NCBI RefSeq assembly: GCF_011751745.2
Contig: NZ_CP061170.1
Span: forward strand, 3,038,001-3,102,000
Source of the DNA: Paramicrobacterium fandaimingii
GTDB lineage: Bacteria > Actinomycetota > Actinomycetes > Actinomycetales > Microbacteriaceae
Length of the DNA stretch: 64,000 nucleotides
Direction: 5' to 3'
In this document: piece after piece, positions 48,333-55,843 of the stretch
How positions within the stretch are numbered: position 1 is the first letter of the stretch
How the letters are laid out: each line of letters begins with the position of its first letter
Notes under the pieces: model-generated
Told to the model about the DNA's origin: nothing
The model's database searches: none
Seen by the model: only the letters and a program-made list of their open reading frames with translations
Made by a program: the position numbers and the translations under genes

Positions 48333-49256
48333 ATGGCACGGCGTGTTCAGATCACAGACTTCGGTGGGCCCGAGAACTTCGAGGTCGTCGACCAGCAGAT
48401 TCCGGATGCGGGATTGCGCGAGTTTCGTGTGCGGGTGCTCGCGGCGGGACTCAACCCCGTTGACGCGAAGATTGCCGCGGACCCCGCGAACGCCGAGCGC
48501 TACGGAGTCACCCTTCCCGCGGGGAGCGGAAACGATTTCGCCGGACGCATCGACCAGGTCGGCGCTCGCGCAATCGGCTTCGACGTCGGCCAGATGGTCT
48601 TCGGGGGCGCGCGCATGCTCGCGCAGGCCGACTACGTCGTGGTCGGCCCCGACGCGCTCACGCTGATTCCCGACGGTCTCAGCGTCCCCAAGGCAGCGAG
48701 CCTCGACATCGCCGGGCGCACGGCAATGGCGATGGTGCGCGAGATGGAGATCTCGCCCGCCGACACGGTGCTCGTGAGTGCGGCGGCCGGCGGCGTCGGA
48801 GCGCTCACGGCCCAGCTATGCCGACTTCGCGGTGCCACGGTCATCGGAACAGCGAGTGAGCGAAACCACGAGCTGCTGCGCTCCCGCGGCATCCTTCCCG
48901 TGACCTACGGCGACGGCCTCGCCGACCGTGTGCGCGAGGCAGCGCCGCAGGGAATCGACATCGTTCTCGACCACTCCGGCCGCGAGACCCTCGAAACGGC
49001 CATTGCTCTTGGTGTTCCCGCAAATCGTGTAAACACGATCGCCGACCGGCCCTTCGCTGCCGAGCACGGATTCAGTGACTACGCCCGCGCTGAAAGCACG
49101 CATGACGAGCTGCGTGCACTTGCCGAGCTCGTCGCCGAAGGCACGATCGACCTGCCGATCGAGGCTACGTACCCGCTCGATCACGTGCGCGAGGCGTACG
49201 AGCACCTGCTCACCGGCCACGTGCGGGGCAAGATCGTACTCACGCTCGAGGACTGA
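48333..49256 (+). CDS. NADP-dependent quinone-oxidoreductase-like protein (zinc-free MDR)
   Basis: A 307-residue medium-chain dehydrogenase/reductase. The GroES-like N-terminal half begins MARRVQITDFGGPENFEVVD; the Rossmann half carries DTVLVSAAAGGVGALTAQLC, the AxxGGVG NADP-binding loop. Zinc-ligand Cys/His residues of true alcohol dehydrogenases are lacking, so it is a quinone reductase/enoyl reductase type. AAAGGAG is well placed before ATG 48333. Its stop overlaps the convergent copper ATPase gene by 17 bp. Confidence 0.9.
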   Translation: MARRVQITDFGGPENFEVVDQQIPDAGLREFRVRVLAAGLNPVDAKIAADPANAERYGVTLPAGSGNDFAGRIDQVGARAIGFDVGQMVFGGARMLAQADYVVVGPDALTLIPDGLSVPKAASLDIAGRTAMAMVREMEISPADTVLVSAAAGGVGALTAQLCRLRGATVIGTASERNHELLRSRGILPVTYGDGLADRVREAAPQGIDIVLDHSGRETLETAIALGVPANRVNTIADRPFAAEHGFSDYARAESTHDELRALAELVAEGTIDLPIEATYPLDHVREAYEHLLTGHVRGKIVLTLED

Positions 49257-51324
49257 CGCTGGCAGGCGAGAGGTCGAGTCGACGCAGCAGCTGCGCGTTG
49301 AGAGCCACGACCACGGTCGACGCCGACATCAGCAGCGCCCCAACCGCGACGGGCAGCACGAATCCGATCGGTGCGAGCACGCCAGCTGCGAGGGGCACCG
49401 AGATCAGGTTGTACCCGGCCGCCCACCAAAGATTCTGCGTCATCTTGCGGTAGGTCGCACGCGACAGATCGATGACAGACAAGACCGACCGCGGGTCGTC
49501 GCCGGCGAGAATGACCCCGGCCGATCCAATTGCCACGTCGGTTCCCGCCCCGATGGCGAGACCGACATCTGCCTGCGCCAGCGCCGGTGCGTCGTTGACG
49601 CCATCGCCAACCATCGCGACGCGTCGACCATTTTTTTGCAGCTGCGCAATGGCAGAGGCCTTGCTTTCGGGACGCACGCCAGCGTGAACCTCGTCAATGT
49701 CGAGCTCTCTCGCCACAGCATGCGCCACCGGCTCGGCGTCACCCGTCATCATCACAACACGGATGCCGCGACGGTGCAGCTGTTCGACGGCGATCGCCGA
49801 CTCTGATCGCACCTCGTCTGCGAGCTTGAGCGCGCCGATCACCGCGCCATCACGCAGAACGTGAAGCACGATCACGCCGTCGCGAGACCACGCCTCCGTC
49901 GTGCCATGGGCGCCCACTCCGGCATCGCGAAGCATCGCGGGCCCGCCGACCCGAATCTCGCTCTCGTCGACGGTGGCCGTCACGCCGAGCGCCGGTTCGG
50001 AATGGAAGTGCGCAGGCGCGGAGAGGCGGAGCTCACGACGCTCAGCCTCACCGACGATTGCTCGAGCAAGCGGGTGCTCGCTGTCTGCCTCCGCGGCCGC
50101 CGCGAGGGCGAGCACCGTGTCGTCGGCGACCTCCCCGACCGGCGCTATCTCGATAAGCGCGGGCTCGCCACGCGTGAGCGTTCCCGTCTTGTCGAAGACG
50201 ACGGTGTCGACCGAGCGCATCGACTCGAGGGCGAGCCTGTCTCGCACCAGAACGCCGCCTCGGGCAGCGCGCTCCGTCGCAATCGAGACGACGAGCGGAA
50301 TCGCCAGCCCGAGTGCGTGCGGACACGCGATGACGAGCACGGTGACGGTGCGAATGACGGCGGCGTCCGGCTGCCCGATCAGCACCCACACGAGCGCGGT
50401 GATCACTGCGGCCGAGAGCGCGAACCAGAACAGCAGAGCCGCCGCCTTGTCGGCGAGACGCTGAGCGCGTGATGACGAGTTCTGCGCATCACTGACGAGT
50501 TTGCGGATGCCGGCGAGCGCCGTGTCGTCTCCGATCGCCGTGACGCGAACACGCAGCGCCGTGTCCGTCGCAATTGTTCCCGCAACAACACGGTCTCCGG
50601 GGCCGCGACCGACGGGAACGGACTCCCCCGTCACCATCGACTCGTCGACGTCGGCAGTGCCTTCTTCCACCGTGCCGTCTGCGGGAACGCGCCCGCCTGG
50701 GCGCACGATCACGAGGTCGTCGACGGCGAGCTCGTCTGGCGACACCGTCTCGACCCCGTCGCGCACAACGCGCTCGGCTTCGTCTGGCAGCAGCGCGGCG
50801 AGCGAGTCGAGGGCAGACGACGTCTGCGAGAGTGAGCGCATCTCGATCCAGTGCCCGAGCAGCATCACAACGATGAGCAGCGCCAACTCCCACCAGAAGT
50901 CGAGCTGGTGGTCAAAGATTTCGAGGCTCGACCCGAGCGAGGCAATGAACCCCACAACGATTGCCATGCCGATGAGCAGCATCATGCCCGGCTGCCGCGA
51001 CCGCAGTTCTGAGACGGCACCGGTCAGAAACGGTTTGCCTCCCCAGACGAAGATGATCGTTCCCAGCACGGGAGAGATCCAGTCGACACCGGGGAACTCG
51101 GGGCGAGAGTACCCGAGGATGCTGGCGAACATCGCGCTGAAGAAGGCTGTCGGCAGCGAGAGAACAAGCATCGCCCAAAACAGTCGTCGAAACTGTGCGA
51201 CATGCGATGAGTGGTCGTGGCCCTCGTGACCGGAGTGATCGTGACCGCCATCAGTCATTTCGTGGTATTCACCATCGACGTCAAGGTCGTGTGCTGGGGC
51301 GTTGCTGGCGTGTTCGTGCGACAT
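49240..51324 (-). CDS. copB: Copper-exporting P-type ATPase, CopB-like (CPH motif)
   Basis: A 694-residue P1B-type ATPase. The N-terminus is His-rich (GGHDHSGHEGHDHSSH, 26-41) with no HMA domain. Motifs: TGES (232-235), the transmembrane metal motif CPH (334-336) typical of the CopB/P1B-3 group, phosphorylation site D378 in DKTGT, EHPLARAI, and MVGDGVNDAPAL. It exports copper (often Cu(II)) from the cytoplasm. AAGGAG precedes ATG 51324. The promoter has TTGACA and TATAGT with a CsoR-type palindrome between them, so copper should induce it. It faces the repeat-protein gene divergently. Silver may also be a substrate. Confidence 0.93.
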   Translation of the reverse strand: MSHEHASNAPAHDLDVDGEYHEMTDGGHDHSGHEGHDHSSHVAQFRRLFWAMLVLSLPTAFFSAMFASILGYSRPEFPGVDWISPVLGTIIFVWGGKPFLTGAVSELRSRQPGMMLLIGMAIVVGFIASLGSSLEIFDHQLDFWWELALLIVVMLLGHWIEMRSLSQTSSALDSLAALLPDEAERVVRDGVETVSPDELAVDDLVIVRPGGRVPADGTVEEGTADVDESMVTGESVPVGRGPGDRVVAGTIATDTALRVRVTAIGDDTALAGIRKLVSDAQNSSSRAQRLADKAAALLFWFALSAAVITALVWVLIGQPDAAVIRTVTVLVIACPHALGLAIPLVVSIATERAARGGVLVRDRLALESMRSVDTVVFDKTGTLTRGEPALIEIAPVGEVADDTVLALAAAAEADSEHPLARAIVGEAERRELRLSAPAHFHSEPALGVTATVDESEIRVGGPAMLRDAGVGAHGTTEAWSRDGVIVLHVLRDGAVIGALKLADEVRSESAIAVEQLHRRGIRVVMMTGDAEPVAHAVARELDIDEVHAGVRPESKASAIAQLQKNGRRVAMVGDGVNDAPALAQADVGLAIGAGTDVAIGSAGVILAGDDPRSVLSVIDLSRATYRKMTQNLWWAAGYNLISVPLAAGVLAPIGFVLPVAVGALLMSASTVVVALNAQLLRRLDLSPASVSPRA

Positions 51325-51339
51325 ACCTCTCCTTCTCGC

Positions 51340-51372
51340 CTGACACTATACCCCTAGGGGGTATAATGTCAA
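51340..51372. promoter_or_regulatory. Shared divergent promoter with CsoR operator
   Basis: A palindrome TATACCCC-T-AGGGGGTATA (51347-51365) matches the CsoR site type. On the minus strand it lies between TTGACA (51372-51367) and TATAGT (51350-51345); on the plus strand between CTGACA (51340-51345) and TATAAT (51362-51367); both spacers are 16 bp. One CsoR tetramer could therefore silence the ATPase and the repeat-protein gene together and release both with copper. Confidence 0.85.
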
Positions 51373-51446
51373 GGCTCTGACGCCCGCCTCGCGCCCTTGT
51401 AAGTTCTCGGGTTTCGGCGTAGACCTGGTCTAAGGGAGTGATCACC

Positions 51447-51749
51447 ATGACAAACGACGATGTTTCTCCTCGACCACGCAACGAGTCACCGGCGCACCAC
51501 GGCGACCCGGGAGCCAATTCCTGGTCGCGACCGGACGCGGCGGGCATGAGCGAGCACACGGAGGGCGGCGGGGATCCCGGAACGGATTCGGCGCACCGCC
51601 CAGACGAGTTCGCCCGCTCAGATGATCCGCACCCCGGCGGCGACCCAGGCGGCGCGTCGTGGAGCCGCCCAGATCGGCACGCGATCGACGACAACCCCGA
51701 AGGCGGGGGCGACCCGGGACGAGACTCGTCTGAGCGACGCAAGCACTGA
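51447..51749 (+). CDS. Small hydrophilic protein of four 23-residue repeats (GDPG repeat)
   Basis: A 100-residue protein made of four tandem units, each with GDPG at an exact 23-residue period (HHGDPGANSWSRPD, GGGDPGTDSAHRPD, PGGDPGGASWSRPD, GGGDPGRDSSERRKH). It is rich in Gly, Asp, Pro, Ser and His, has no signal peptide, membrane span or Cys, and is probably disordered. ATG 51447 has GGGAG 8 nt upstream. The divergent promoter with the CsoR operator implies copper induction. No known family was recognised; His and Asp side chains could bind metal, but this is speculation. Confidence 0.72.
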   Translation: MTNDDVSPRPRNESPAHHGDPGANSWSRPDAAGMSEHTEGGGDPGTDSAHRPDEFARSDDPHPGGDPGGASWSRPDRHAIDDNPEGGGDPGRDSSERRKH

Positions 51750-51772
51750 CGTCGGCGGCATCCGTGTGATCC

Positions 51773-51789
51773 ATACCGGGAGGGGGTAT
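51773..51789 (+). promoter_or_regulatory. CsoR-type operator at the csoR promoter
   Basis: ATACC-GGGAGGG-GGTAT, a pseudo-palindrome of the CsoR type, overlaps the TATACT -10 box (51787-51792) of csoR, about 20 bp before its ATG. This implies autorepression relieved by Cu(I). Confidence 0.7.
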
Positions 51790-51809
51790 ACTTTCGGCTG
51801 GGAGGCAAC

Positions 51810-52091
51810 ATGCAACACGGATACGTCGACGACAAAGACGCCCTGCTCAAGCGCTTGAAGCGCGCAGAAGGACAGGTGCGCGGCATTCACAAGATGGTCG
51901 AGAATGACACGTACTGCATTGACATTCTGACGCAGGTCTCTGCCGCGACGAAGGCGCTCGAGACCGTCGCGCTGCAATTGCTCGATGACCATCTCAACCA
52001 CTGCGTTGCGCAAGCGACGCGAGAAGGCGGACCGGTCGCAGACGAGAAGCTCAAAGAAGCATCCGCTGCGATCGCCCGCCTCGTCCGCTAA
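51810..52091 (+). CDS. csoR: Copper-sensing repressor CsoR
   Basis: A 93-residue DUF156/CsoR protein. The Cu(I) ligands are C36 (NDTYCIDIL), H61 and C65 (DDHLNHC), in the same numbering as Mycobacterium tuberculosis CsoR. The N-terminal KRLKRAEGQVRGIHKMVEND is the hallmark helix. It forms an all-helical tetramer that binds palindromes like those at 51347 and 51773 and lets go when copper binds. It is followed at 31 bp by the CopZ-like gene. Together with the ATPase and repeat protein it makes a copper regulon. Confidence 0.95.
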   Translation: MQHGYVDDKDALLKRLKRAEGQVRGIHKMVENDTYCIDILTQVSAATKALETVALQLLDDHLNHCVAQATREGGPVADEKLKEASAAIARLVR

Positions 52092-52122
52092 CACCACGAA
52101 CTCGCAAAGGAAACAACACTCA

Positions 52123-52464
52123 ATGTCATTCACTGATCTCGGACTCACCGACAAGAACACCTCAGGCGGCGGATGCTGCGGAGGCGGCGAGTGCATGTGC
52201 GGACACGGCAACGCGGAGTCATCTGCCGCTGTCGCGACGGTTGTCAACGGCGCACTCGCGACAACGTTCGGCGTCACGGGAATGACCTGCGGGCACTGCG
52301 TCTCCGCGGTAACCGACGAGCTCTCGGCTCTCGGAACCGTCACGAACGTCTCTGTCGACCTCAAGCCGAATGAAGAGTCCATCGTCACCGTGACGAGCGA
52401 CGAGCCTCTTGAGACAGCGTCGGTGCGCGCGGCTATCGAAGACGCCGGCTACTCGCTCGTGTAG
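52123..52464 (+). CDS. copZ: Copper chaperone with HMA domain (CopZ-like)
   Basis: A 113-residue protein. The C-terminal 70 residues are an HMA domain with the Cu(I)-binding MTCGHC (C56, C59) and EDAGYSLV end. The N-terminal about 45 residues add a Cys-rich patch GGGCCGGGECMCGHG (four Cys), not found in minimal CopZ, which may bind extra copper. ATG 52123 is preceded by AAGGAAA. It probably carries Cu(I) to the ATPase and to CsoR. It is the last gene of the csoR operon, ended by a strong terminator. Confidence 0.92.
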   Translation: MSFTDLGLTDKNTSGGGCCGGGECMCGHGNAESSAAVATVVNGALATTFGVTGMTCGHCVSAVTDELSALGTVTNVSVDLKPNEESIVTVTSDEPLETASVRAAIEDAGYSLV

Positions 52465-52476
52465 CAACAGATTTTC

Positions 52477-52515
52477 AGCGACGGGGCCCAACTGATGCGG
52501 GGCCCCGTCGCTTTT
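52477..52515 (+). terminator. Intrinsic terminator of the csoR-copZ operon
   Basis: AGCGACGGGGCCC pairs with GGGGCCCCGTCGCT around a short loop, followed by TTTT. It lies 12 bp after the copZ-like stop. Confidence 0.9.
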
Positions 52516-52547
52516 GCCATCGTGCCGTCGCAGCTACACTTGTCGCT

Positions 52548-52619
52548 ATGCGTCAGTCATGCCGATTTCTCAGCCCTCGACCGATCACCGGTCGCTGGGC
52601 ACTCTTGAGGCGCGCCTAG
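52548..52619 (+). CDS. Putative leaderless 23-codon leader ORF
   Basis: ATG 52548 to TAG 52619 encodes MRQSCRFLSPRPITGRWALL and three more residues. A TACACT -10 box (52535-52540) lies exactly 7 nt before this ATG, so the transcript would start with this codon, and the small ORF would be the first thing translated before the PheS-like gene at 52676. It has single Phe and Trp codons and no amino-acid run typical of attenuators. A 57-nt gap with GGGG-CAT-CCCC pairing follows. Confidence 0.45.
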   Translation: MRQSCRFLSPRPITGRWALLRRA

Positions 52620-52675
52620 TCAGACGGGTCCGGTCGAGGGGCATCCCCCACTCACATCGACGACAGGATCCACTC

Positions 52676-53824
52676 ATGACCTCCGACTATCTGACAAACG
52701 AGCAGCTTCACGCCGCCCTCACGCTGCGTGACCTCAGTGATCCCACACAGGGCGAACACGCGATGCAGCGACTTCTCGATGACGTCGTCACCGCCGTTGC
52801 GCACGACGTCGGCATTTCTCTTCGCACGCACCGCCCAAGCCCGCTGACGAGCGTCGACGATAACTACGACAATCTCGGTTTCAGCCTCGACGCGCTCACG
52901 CGAGACCGCCGCTACTCGCGTTATGTGAGTCCCACGGTCATGCTGCGCAGCCACACCTCCGCGGGGATCCCCGCGATTCTCTCCGGCATCGCCACTGCAC
53001 AGCAGAGCGGATCGACCAATTCCGATGATCGCGACGCGCTCCACGTGCTGCCCGGCCTTGTGTATCGGCGCGATGCCATCGACCGCATGCACGTCGGCGA
53101 ACCGCACCAGGTCGACCTGTGGCGTATCGCACGACGTGCTCCCCTCGGCATCGATGATCTGCGGCGCCTCGCCGCGATCGTCGTCGACGCTGTGCTTCCG
53201 GGCGCGGAGTGGCGCGCTGTGCCCTCACCGCATCCGTACACCGTCGTCGGCCTGCAAATCGATGTGCGCGCGCACGGGCAGTGGCTCGAGCTCGCTGAAT
53301 GCGGCATTGTTGACCCCGCACTTCTGGCACGGCAGAAGCTCACGCCATCCCGCTGGACGGGCCTCGCTCTGGGAATGGGTCTTGATCGCGCGCTCATGCT
53401 GCGCAAGGGCATCGACGACATTCGCCTGCTGCGCGCGGAGGACCCGCGCATTGCCGAGCAGATGCGCGATCTCGAGCCGTGGCGGCCCGTCTCATCTCTC
53501 CCGCCGATTCGACGTGACCTCTCGGTTGTCGTCAACGCGGATGCCAACGCCGAGACGCTTGGAGATTCCGTGCGCACAGCACTCGGCGCCCGCGCCTGCA
53601 TGCTCGAGTCCGTCGAGCTTCTGTCTGTGACGAACCACGATGATCTGCCCGAGTCGGCACGCCGCAGGCTTGCGCTCGCACCCGACCAGGTCAACGCGCT
53701 TCTTCGCGTCACGCTGCGCCCGCTGACGTCGACGATGACGGATGCCGAGGCGAATGAGATCCGAGACGAGGTGTATCGCGCGGTTCACCTCGGGCCCGTG
53801 CTCGAGCTCATCTCGCAGGTGTAG
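52676..53824 (+). CDS. PheS-like aminoacyl-tRNA-synthetase paralogue fused to FDX-ACB domain
   Basis: A 382-residue class-II-synthetase-like protein. The catalytic-core region resembles the PheRS alpha chain: SPTVMLRSHTSAGIPAILSG, HVLPGLVYRRDAIDRMHVGE (motif 2 region) and GLALGMGLDRALMLRKGIDD (motif 3, near residue 230). From about residue 275, PPIRRDLSVVVNADANAETL starts a ferredoxin-fold anticodon-binding (FDX-ACB) domain, normally the end of PheT. This order is that of monomeric mitochondrial PheRS. The N-terminal coiled coil of bacterial PheS is absent. I recall NCBI calling such proteins PheS-related mystery ligases. ATG 52676 has a weak GGA. Substrate unknown. Confidence 0.8.
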   Translation: MTSDYLTNEQLHAALTLRDLSDPTQGEHAMQRLLDDVVTAVAHDVGISLRTHRPSPLTSVDDNYDNLGFSLDALTRDRRYSRYVSPTVMLRSHTSAGIPAILSGIATAQQSGSTNSDDRDALHVLPGLVYRRDAIDRMHVGEPHQVDLWRIARRAPLGIDDLRRLAAIVVDAVLPGAEWRAVPSPHPYTVVGLQIDVRAHGQWLELAECGIVDPALLARQKLTPSRWTGLALGMGLDRALMLRKGIDDIRLLRAEDPRIAEQMRDLEPWRPVSSLPPIRRDLSVVVNADANAETLGDSVRTALGARACMLESVELLSVTNHDDLPESARRRLALAPDQVNALLRVTLRPLTSTMTDAEANEIRDEVYRAVHLGPVLELISQV

Positions 53825-53881
53825 TCCCGAAGCATCGAACGCACTCTCGGCCTCTCCAGCAGTCTCACAGTTCACGCGATT

Positions 53882-53986
53882 TACTGTCGGCGCGACAGTG
53901 ACTCGTGGGAGAACACGCACGTGACCGGGCAGACGATGTACATCGATGGTGGTGCAGACGCGTCGATACGCGGCGACGACATCTGG
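53882..53986 (+). pseudogene. Remnant of a short-chain dehydrogenase (C-terminal end only)
   Basis: In the frame through GTG 53921 the translation includes SDSWENTHVTGQTMYIDGGA followed by DASIRGDDIW, the typical C-terminal end of a classical SDR (VTGQTxxVDGG). No Rossmann or YxxxK region exists upstream, and the frame runs on without a family match to TGA 54062. It is probably what is left after deletion of an SDR gene between the PheS-like gene and the ArsR gene. Confidence 0.65.
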
Positions 53987-54032
53987 ACCGGCAGCCCCCT
54001 GCCGGCGGTGCGCTTTTTCCTGCAAGTGTGGC

Positions 54033-54062
54033 TTTACATGCAAGTATCCACTTGCCTAACAT
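54033..54062 (+). promoter_or_regulatory. ArsR promoter with internal operator
   Basis: TTTACA (54033-54038) and TAACAT (54057-54062) flank a perfect inverted repeat GCAAGT-ATCC-ACTTGC (54040-54055). A further GCAAGT lies at 54022-54027. The -10 box is 6 nt before ATG 54069, so the mRNA is probably leaderless. A repressor here would block RNA polymerase directly. Confidence 0.65.
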
Positions 54063-54068
54063 GAGGTC

Positions 54069-54350
54069 ATGGCCGACATCTACAAGGCGCTCGCTGACGA
54101 AACCCGCCGCGTGCTGCTCGACGAGCTTCTCGATCGCGATGATCAGACGCTTTTCGAGATCTGTGGTCGCTTGGCGATGAACTACGACATGAGCATGTCT
54201 CGGCAGGCGGTCTCTCAGCACCTCGATGTGCTTGAGCGCGCCGGGCTCGTGCACACAGAGCGCAACGGCCGATACAAGCTCCACTCGATTGACACAGCGC
54301 CCTTGGCGCAGATTGCGGCACGCTGGCCGACCAGAAGGGCACAACAATGA
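54069..54350 (+). CDS. ArsR-family transcriptional regulator
   Basis: A 93-residue winged-helix protein: ADIYKALADETRRVLLDELL, SMSRQAVSQHLDVLERAGLV (recognition helix) and RYKLHSIDTAPL (wing). No metal-binding Cys cluster. It overlaps the VOC gene by 4 bp (ATGA). The promoter holds a perfect GCAAGT-N4-ACTTGC site, the expected autoregulatory operator. ArsR/VOC pairs of this kind are frequent in actinobacteria and probably respond to a small organic ligand. Confidence 0.9.
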   Translation: MADIYKALADETRRVLLDELLDRDDQTLFEICGRLAMNYDMSMSRQAVSQHLDVLERAGLVHTERNGRYKLHSIDTAPLAQIAARWPTRRAQQ

Positions 54351-54736
54351 AACTCCAGGCAACAAGCATCTTCGTCGACGACCAGCAGCGGGCTCTCGAT
54401 TTCTACACAACCGCACTCGGCTTCATTGTCGCCGACGACGTTCCGCTCGGCGATGCCCGCTGGCTGACGGTGGTCGATCCCGAGAGACCAGACGGCACCC
54501 AGATCTCACTCGAGCCGAAGGGACACCCTGCCGTCGCCCCGTTCACCGAGGCCCTCGTCGCCGACGGCATCCCTTTCTGCATGCTTGCCGTCGACGACAT
54601 TCGCGCGGAGCACAAGCGACTCACCGAGCTGGGGGTCACGTTCACCCAGCCGCCAACACCCATGGGCCCCGTGATCACCGCGATGCTAGACGATACGTGC
54701 GGAAATCTGCTGCAGCTCGCTCAATTCATCGCGTAG
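54347..54736 (+). CDS. VOC-family (glyoxalase/bleomycin-resistance-like) protein
   Basis: A 129-residue protein with FVDDQQRALDFYTTALGFIV in the first module and GVTFTQPPTPMGPVITAMLD followed by GNLLQLAQ in the second, the ArsR-associated VOC subtype. It starts inside the ArsR stop, so the two are co-translated. It is probably a detoxifying or ligand-binding enzyme. It is distinct from the VOC protein at 46044. Its stop is 9 bp from the convergent VanZ-like gene. Confidence 0.88.
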   Translation: MKLQATSIFVDDQQRALDFYTTALGFIVADDVPLGDARWLTVVDPERPDGTQISLEPKGHPAVAPFTEALVADGIPFCMLAVDDIRAEHKRLTELGVTFTQPPTPMGPVITAMLDDTCGNLLQLAQFIA

Positions 54737-54745
54737 CCAAGCGCC

Positions 54746-55813
54746 TCAACTCGCCGCACGATCGTTACCGCGCACGCGCACGTCTTCGACATCCATCCGT
54801 GCGGCCACTGACGCAAGCCCACGGTGATTGCGGGTCGTGAACACCATGATGAACGACACGAGCACAAGAACCGGCAGAAGCATGCTGCTCACGAAGCTTT
54901 CCGACGCGAGAAGCATCATGTACCCGCCGATGCCCAGCAGAAATCTCACGGGACGGGCGATCATAGCTGGCATCGATCCGTGCACAGCACGAATGAGAAC
55001 GATGCGTTCGCCAATCGTCACACCGCCAATCAGCACCGAGAGCAGCTGCACGATGATCGGCAGCGCATAGGCGGCGACGCCAAATACCTCTTCGGGAATG
55101 GCGAGCTCCGGCCGCCCGTCGAGCAGCGCGATGCCAAGCCTGACAGCAATGACGACCCAGCCGGTGATCCAGAGAACAGCGACATCGCTGAGAATGCCGA
55201 CGAAACGACGCGGTGCGGTGATCGGGCGCGGTGCACCAGCATCCAGGCGCCGTTCCGAGCGCCTCCACAGCAGCATCCCGACAATCGATCCGAGCAGCGC
55301 ACCCGCCGTGTTGGCAATCAGGTCGTCGACATCGAACACACGGTACGCACACGAGTAGAGCCCCCAGATGCCCGTCACCTGGGTCACCTCGATGAGCATC
55401 GACACGACAAAACCGATGAGTGTCGCCACGACGACGCCTCGACCGGCAAGATGCCGAATGAACCAGCCAAGCGGCATGAAAAGCACGACGTTCAGGGCCA
55501 CCTGTACGACCGCGGGGTTCTGCATGAGCGCGCCGACGCTGCCGACGCCGTAGTGCGCAATGTCGCCGACGAACGCGAACGGCGCAGTCTGCAGAGGAAC
55601 ACAGGTGACGTCGCGAGTCTCGGGGAAGGGGAGCAGTGTGTAGGTCCACAGCGCCATCACGTAGATGACGGCGACGAACCACAGGATGCTGCGCCAGAAC
55701 GTCATCTCGCCGCGCCGACGGTAGCTCATCGCAACGAAAGGCACGAACGCCACGACGGCGATAACGCAGCCGCCGATAACGGCGATCAGTGCTGGGGTGA
55801 ACGCGGAACTCAC
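54746..55813 (-). CDS. VanZ-like/RDD membrane protein
   Basis: A 355-residue polytopic membrane protein. The first half has the VanZ pattern (ALNVVLFMPLGWFIRHLAGR, LIEVTQVTGIWGLYSCAYRV FDVDDLIANTAGALLGSIVG in sequence), and the second half looks like an RDD-type domain (RFVGILSDVAVLWITGWVVI, VTIGERIVLIRAVHG). GTG 55813 is 6 nt after a TACGAT -10 box, so the mRNA may be leaderless. VanZ proteins are linked to low-level glycopeptide resistance in some Gram-positives, but most are of unknown role. The fusion with RDD is common in actinobacteria. Confidence 0.85.
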   Translation of the reverse strand: MSSAFTPALIAVIGGCVIAVVAFVPFVAMSYRRRGEMTFWRSILWFVAVIYVMALWTYTLLPFPETRDVTCVPLQTAPFAFVGDIAHYGVGSVGALMQNPAVVQVALNVVLFMPLGWFIRHLAGRGVVVATLIGFVVSMLIEVTQVTGIWGLYSCAYRVFDVDDLIANTAGALLGSIVGMLLWRRSERRLDAGAPRPITAPRRFVGILSDVAVLWITGWVVIAVRLGIALLDGRPELAIPEEVFGVAAYALPIIVQLLSVLIGGVTIGERIVLIRAVHGSMPAMIARPVRFLLGIGGYMMLLASESFVSSMLLPVLVLVSFIMVFTTRNHRGLASVAARMDVEDVRVRGNDRAAS

Positions 55814-55843
55814 CCGTCGATCGTATCGGCGGTCGGTGAGACG

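Noticed and set aside
48002..48334. 110-aa minus-strand frame over the small acidic ORF
   Set aside because: Less protein-like than the plus-strand acidic frame and without family resemblance or ribosome site.
52548..52619. Classical Phe attenuator peptide
   Set aside because: Only one Phe codon and no terminator/antiterminator pair that I could draw before the PheS-like gene.
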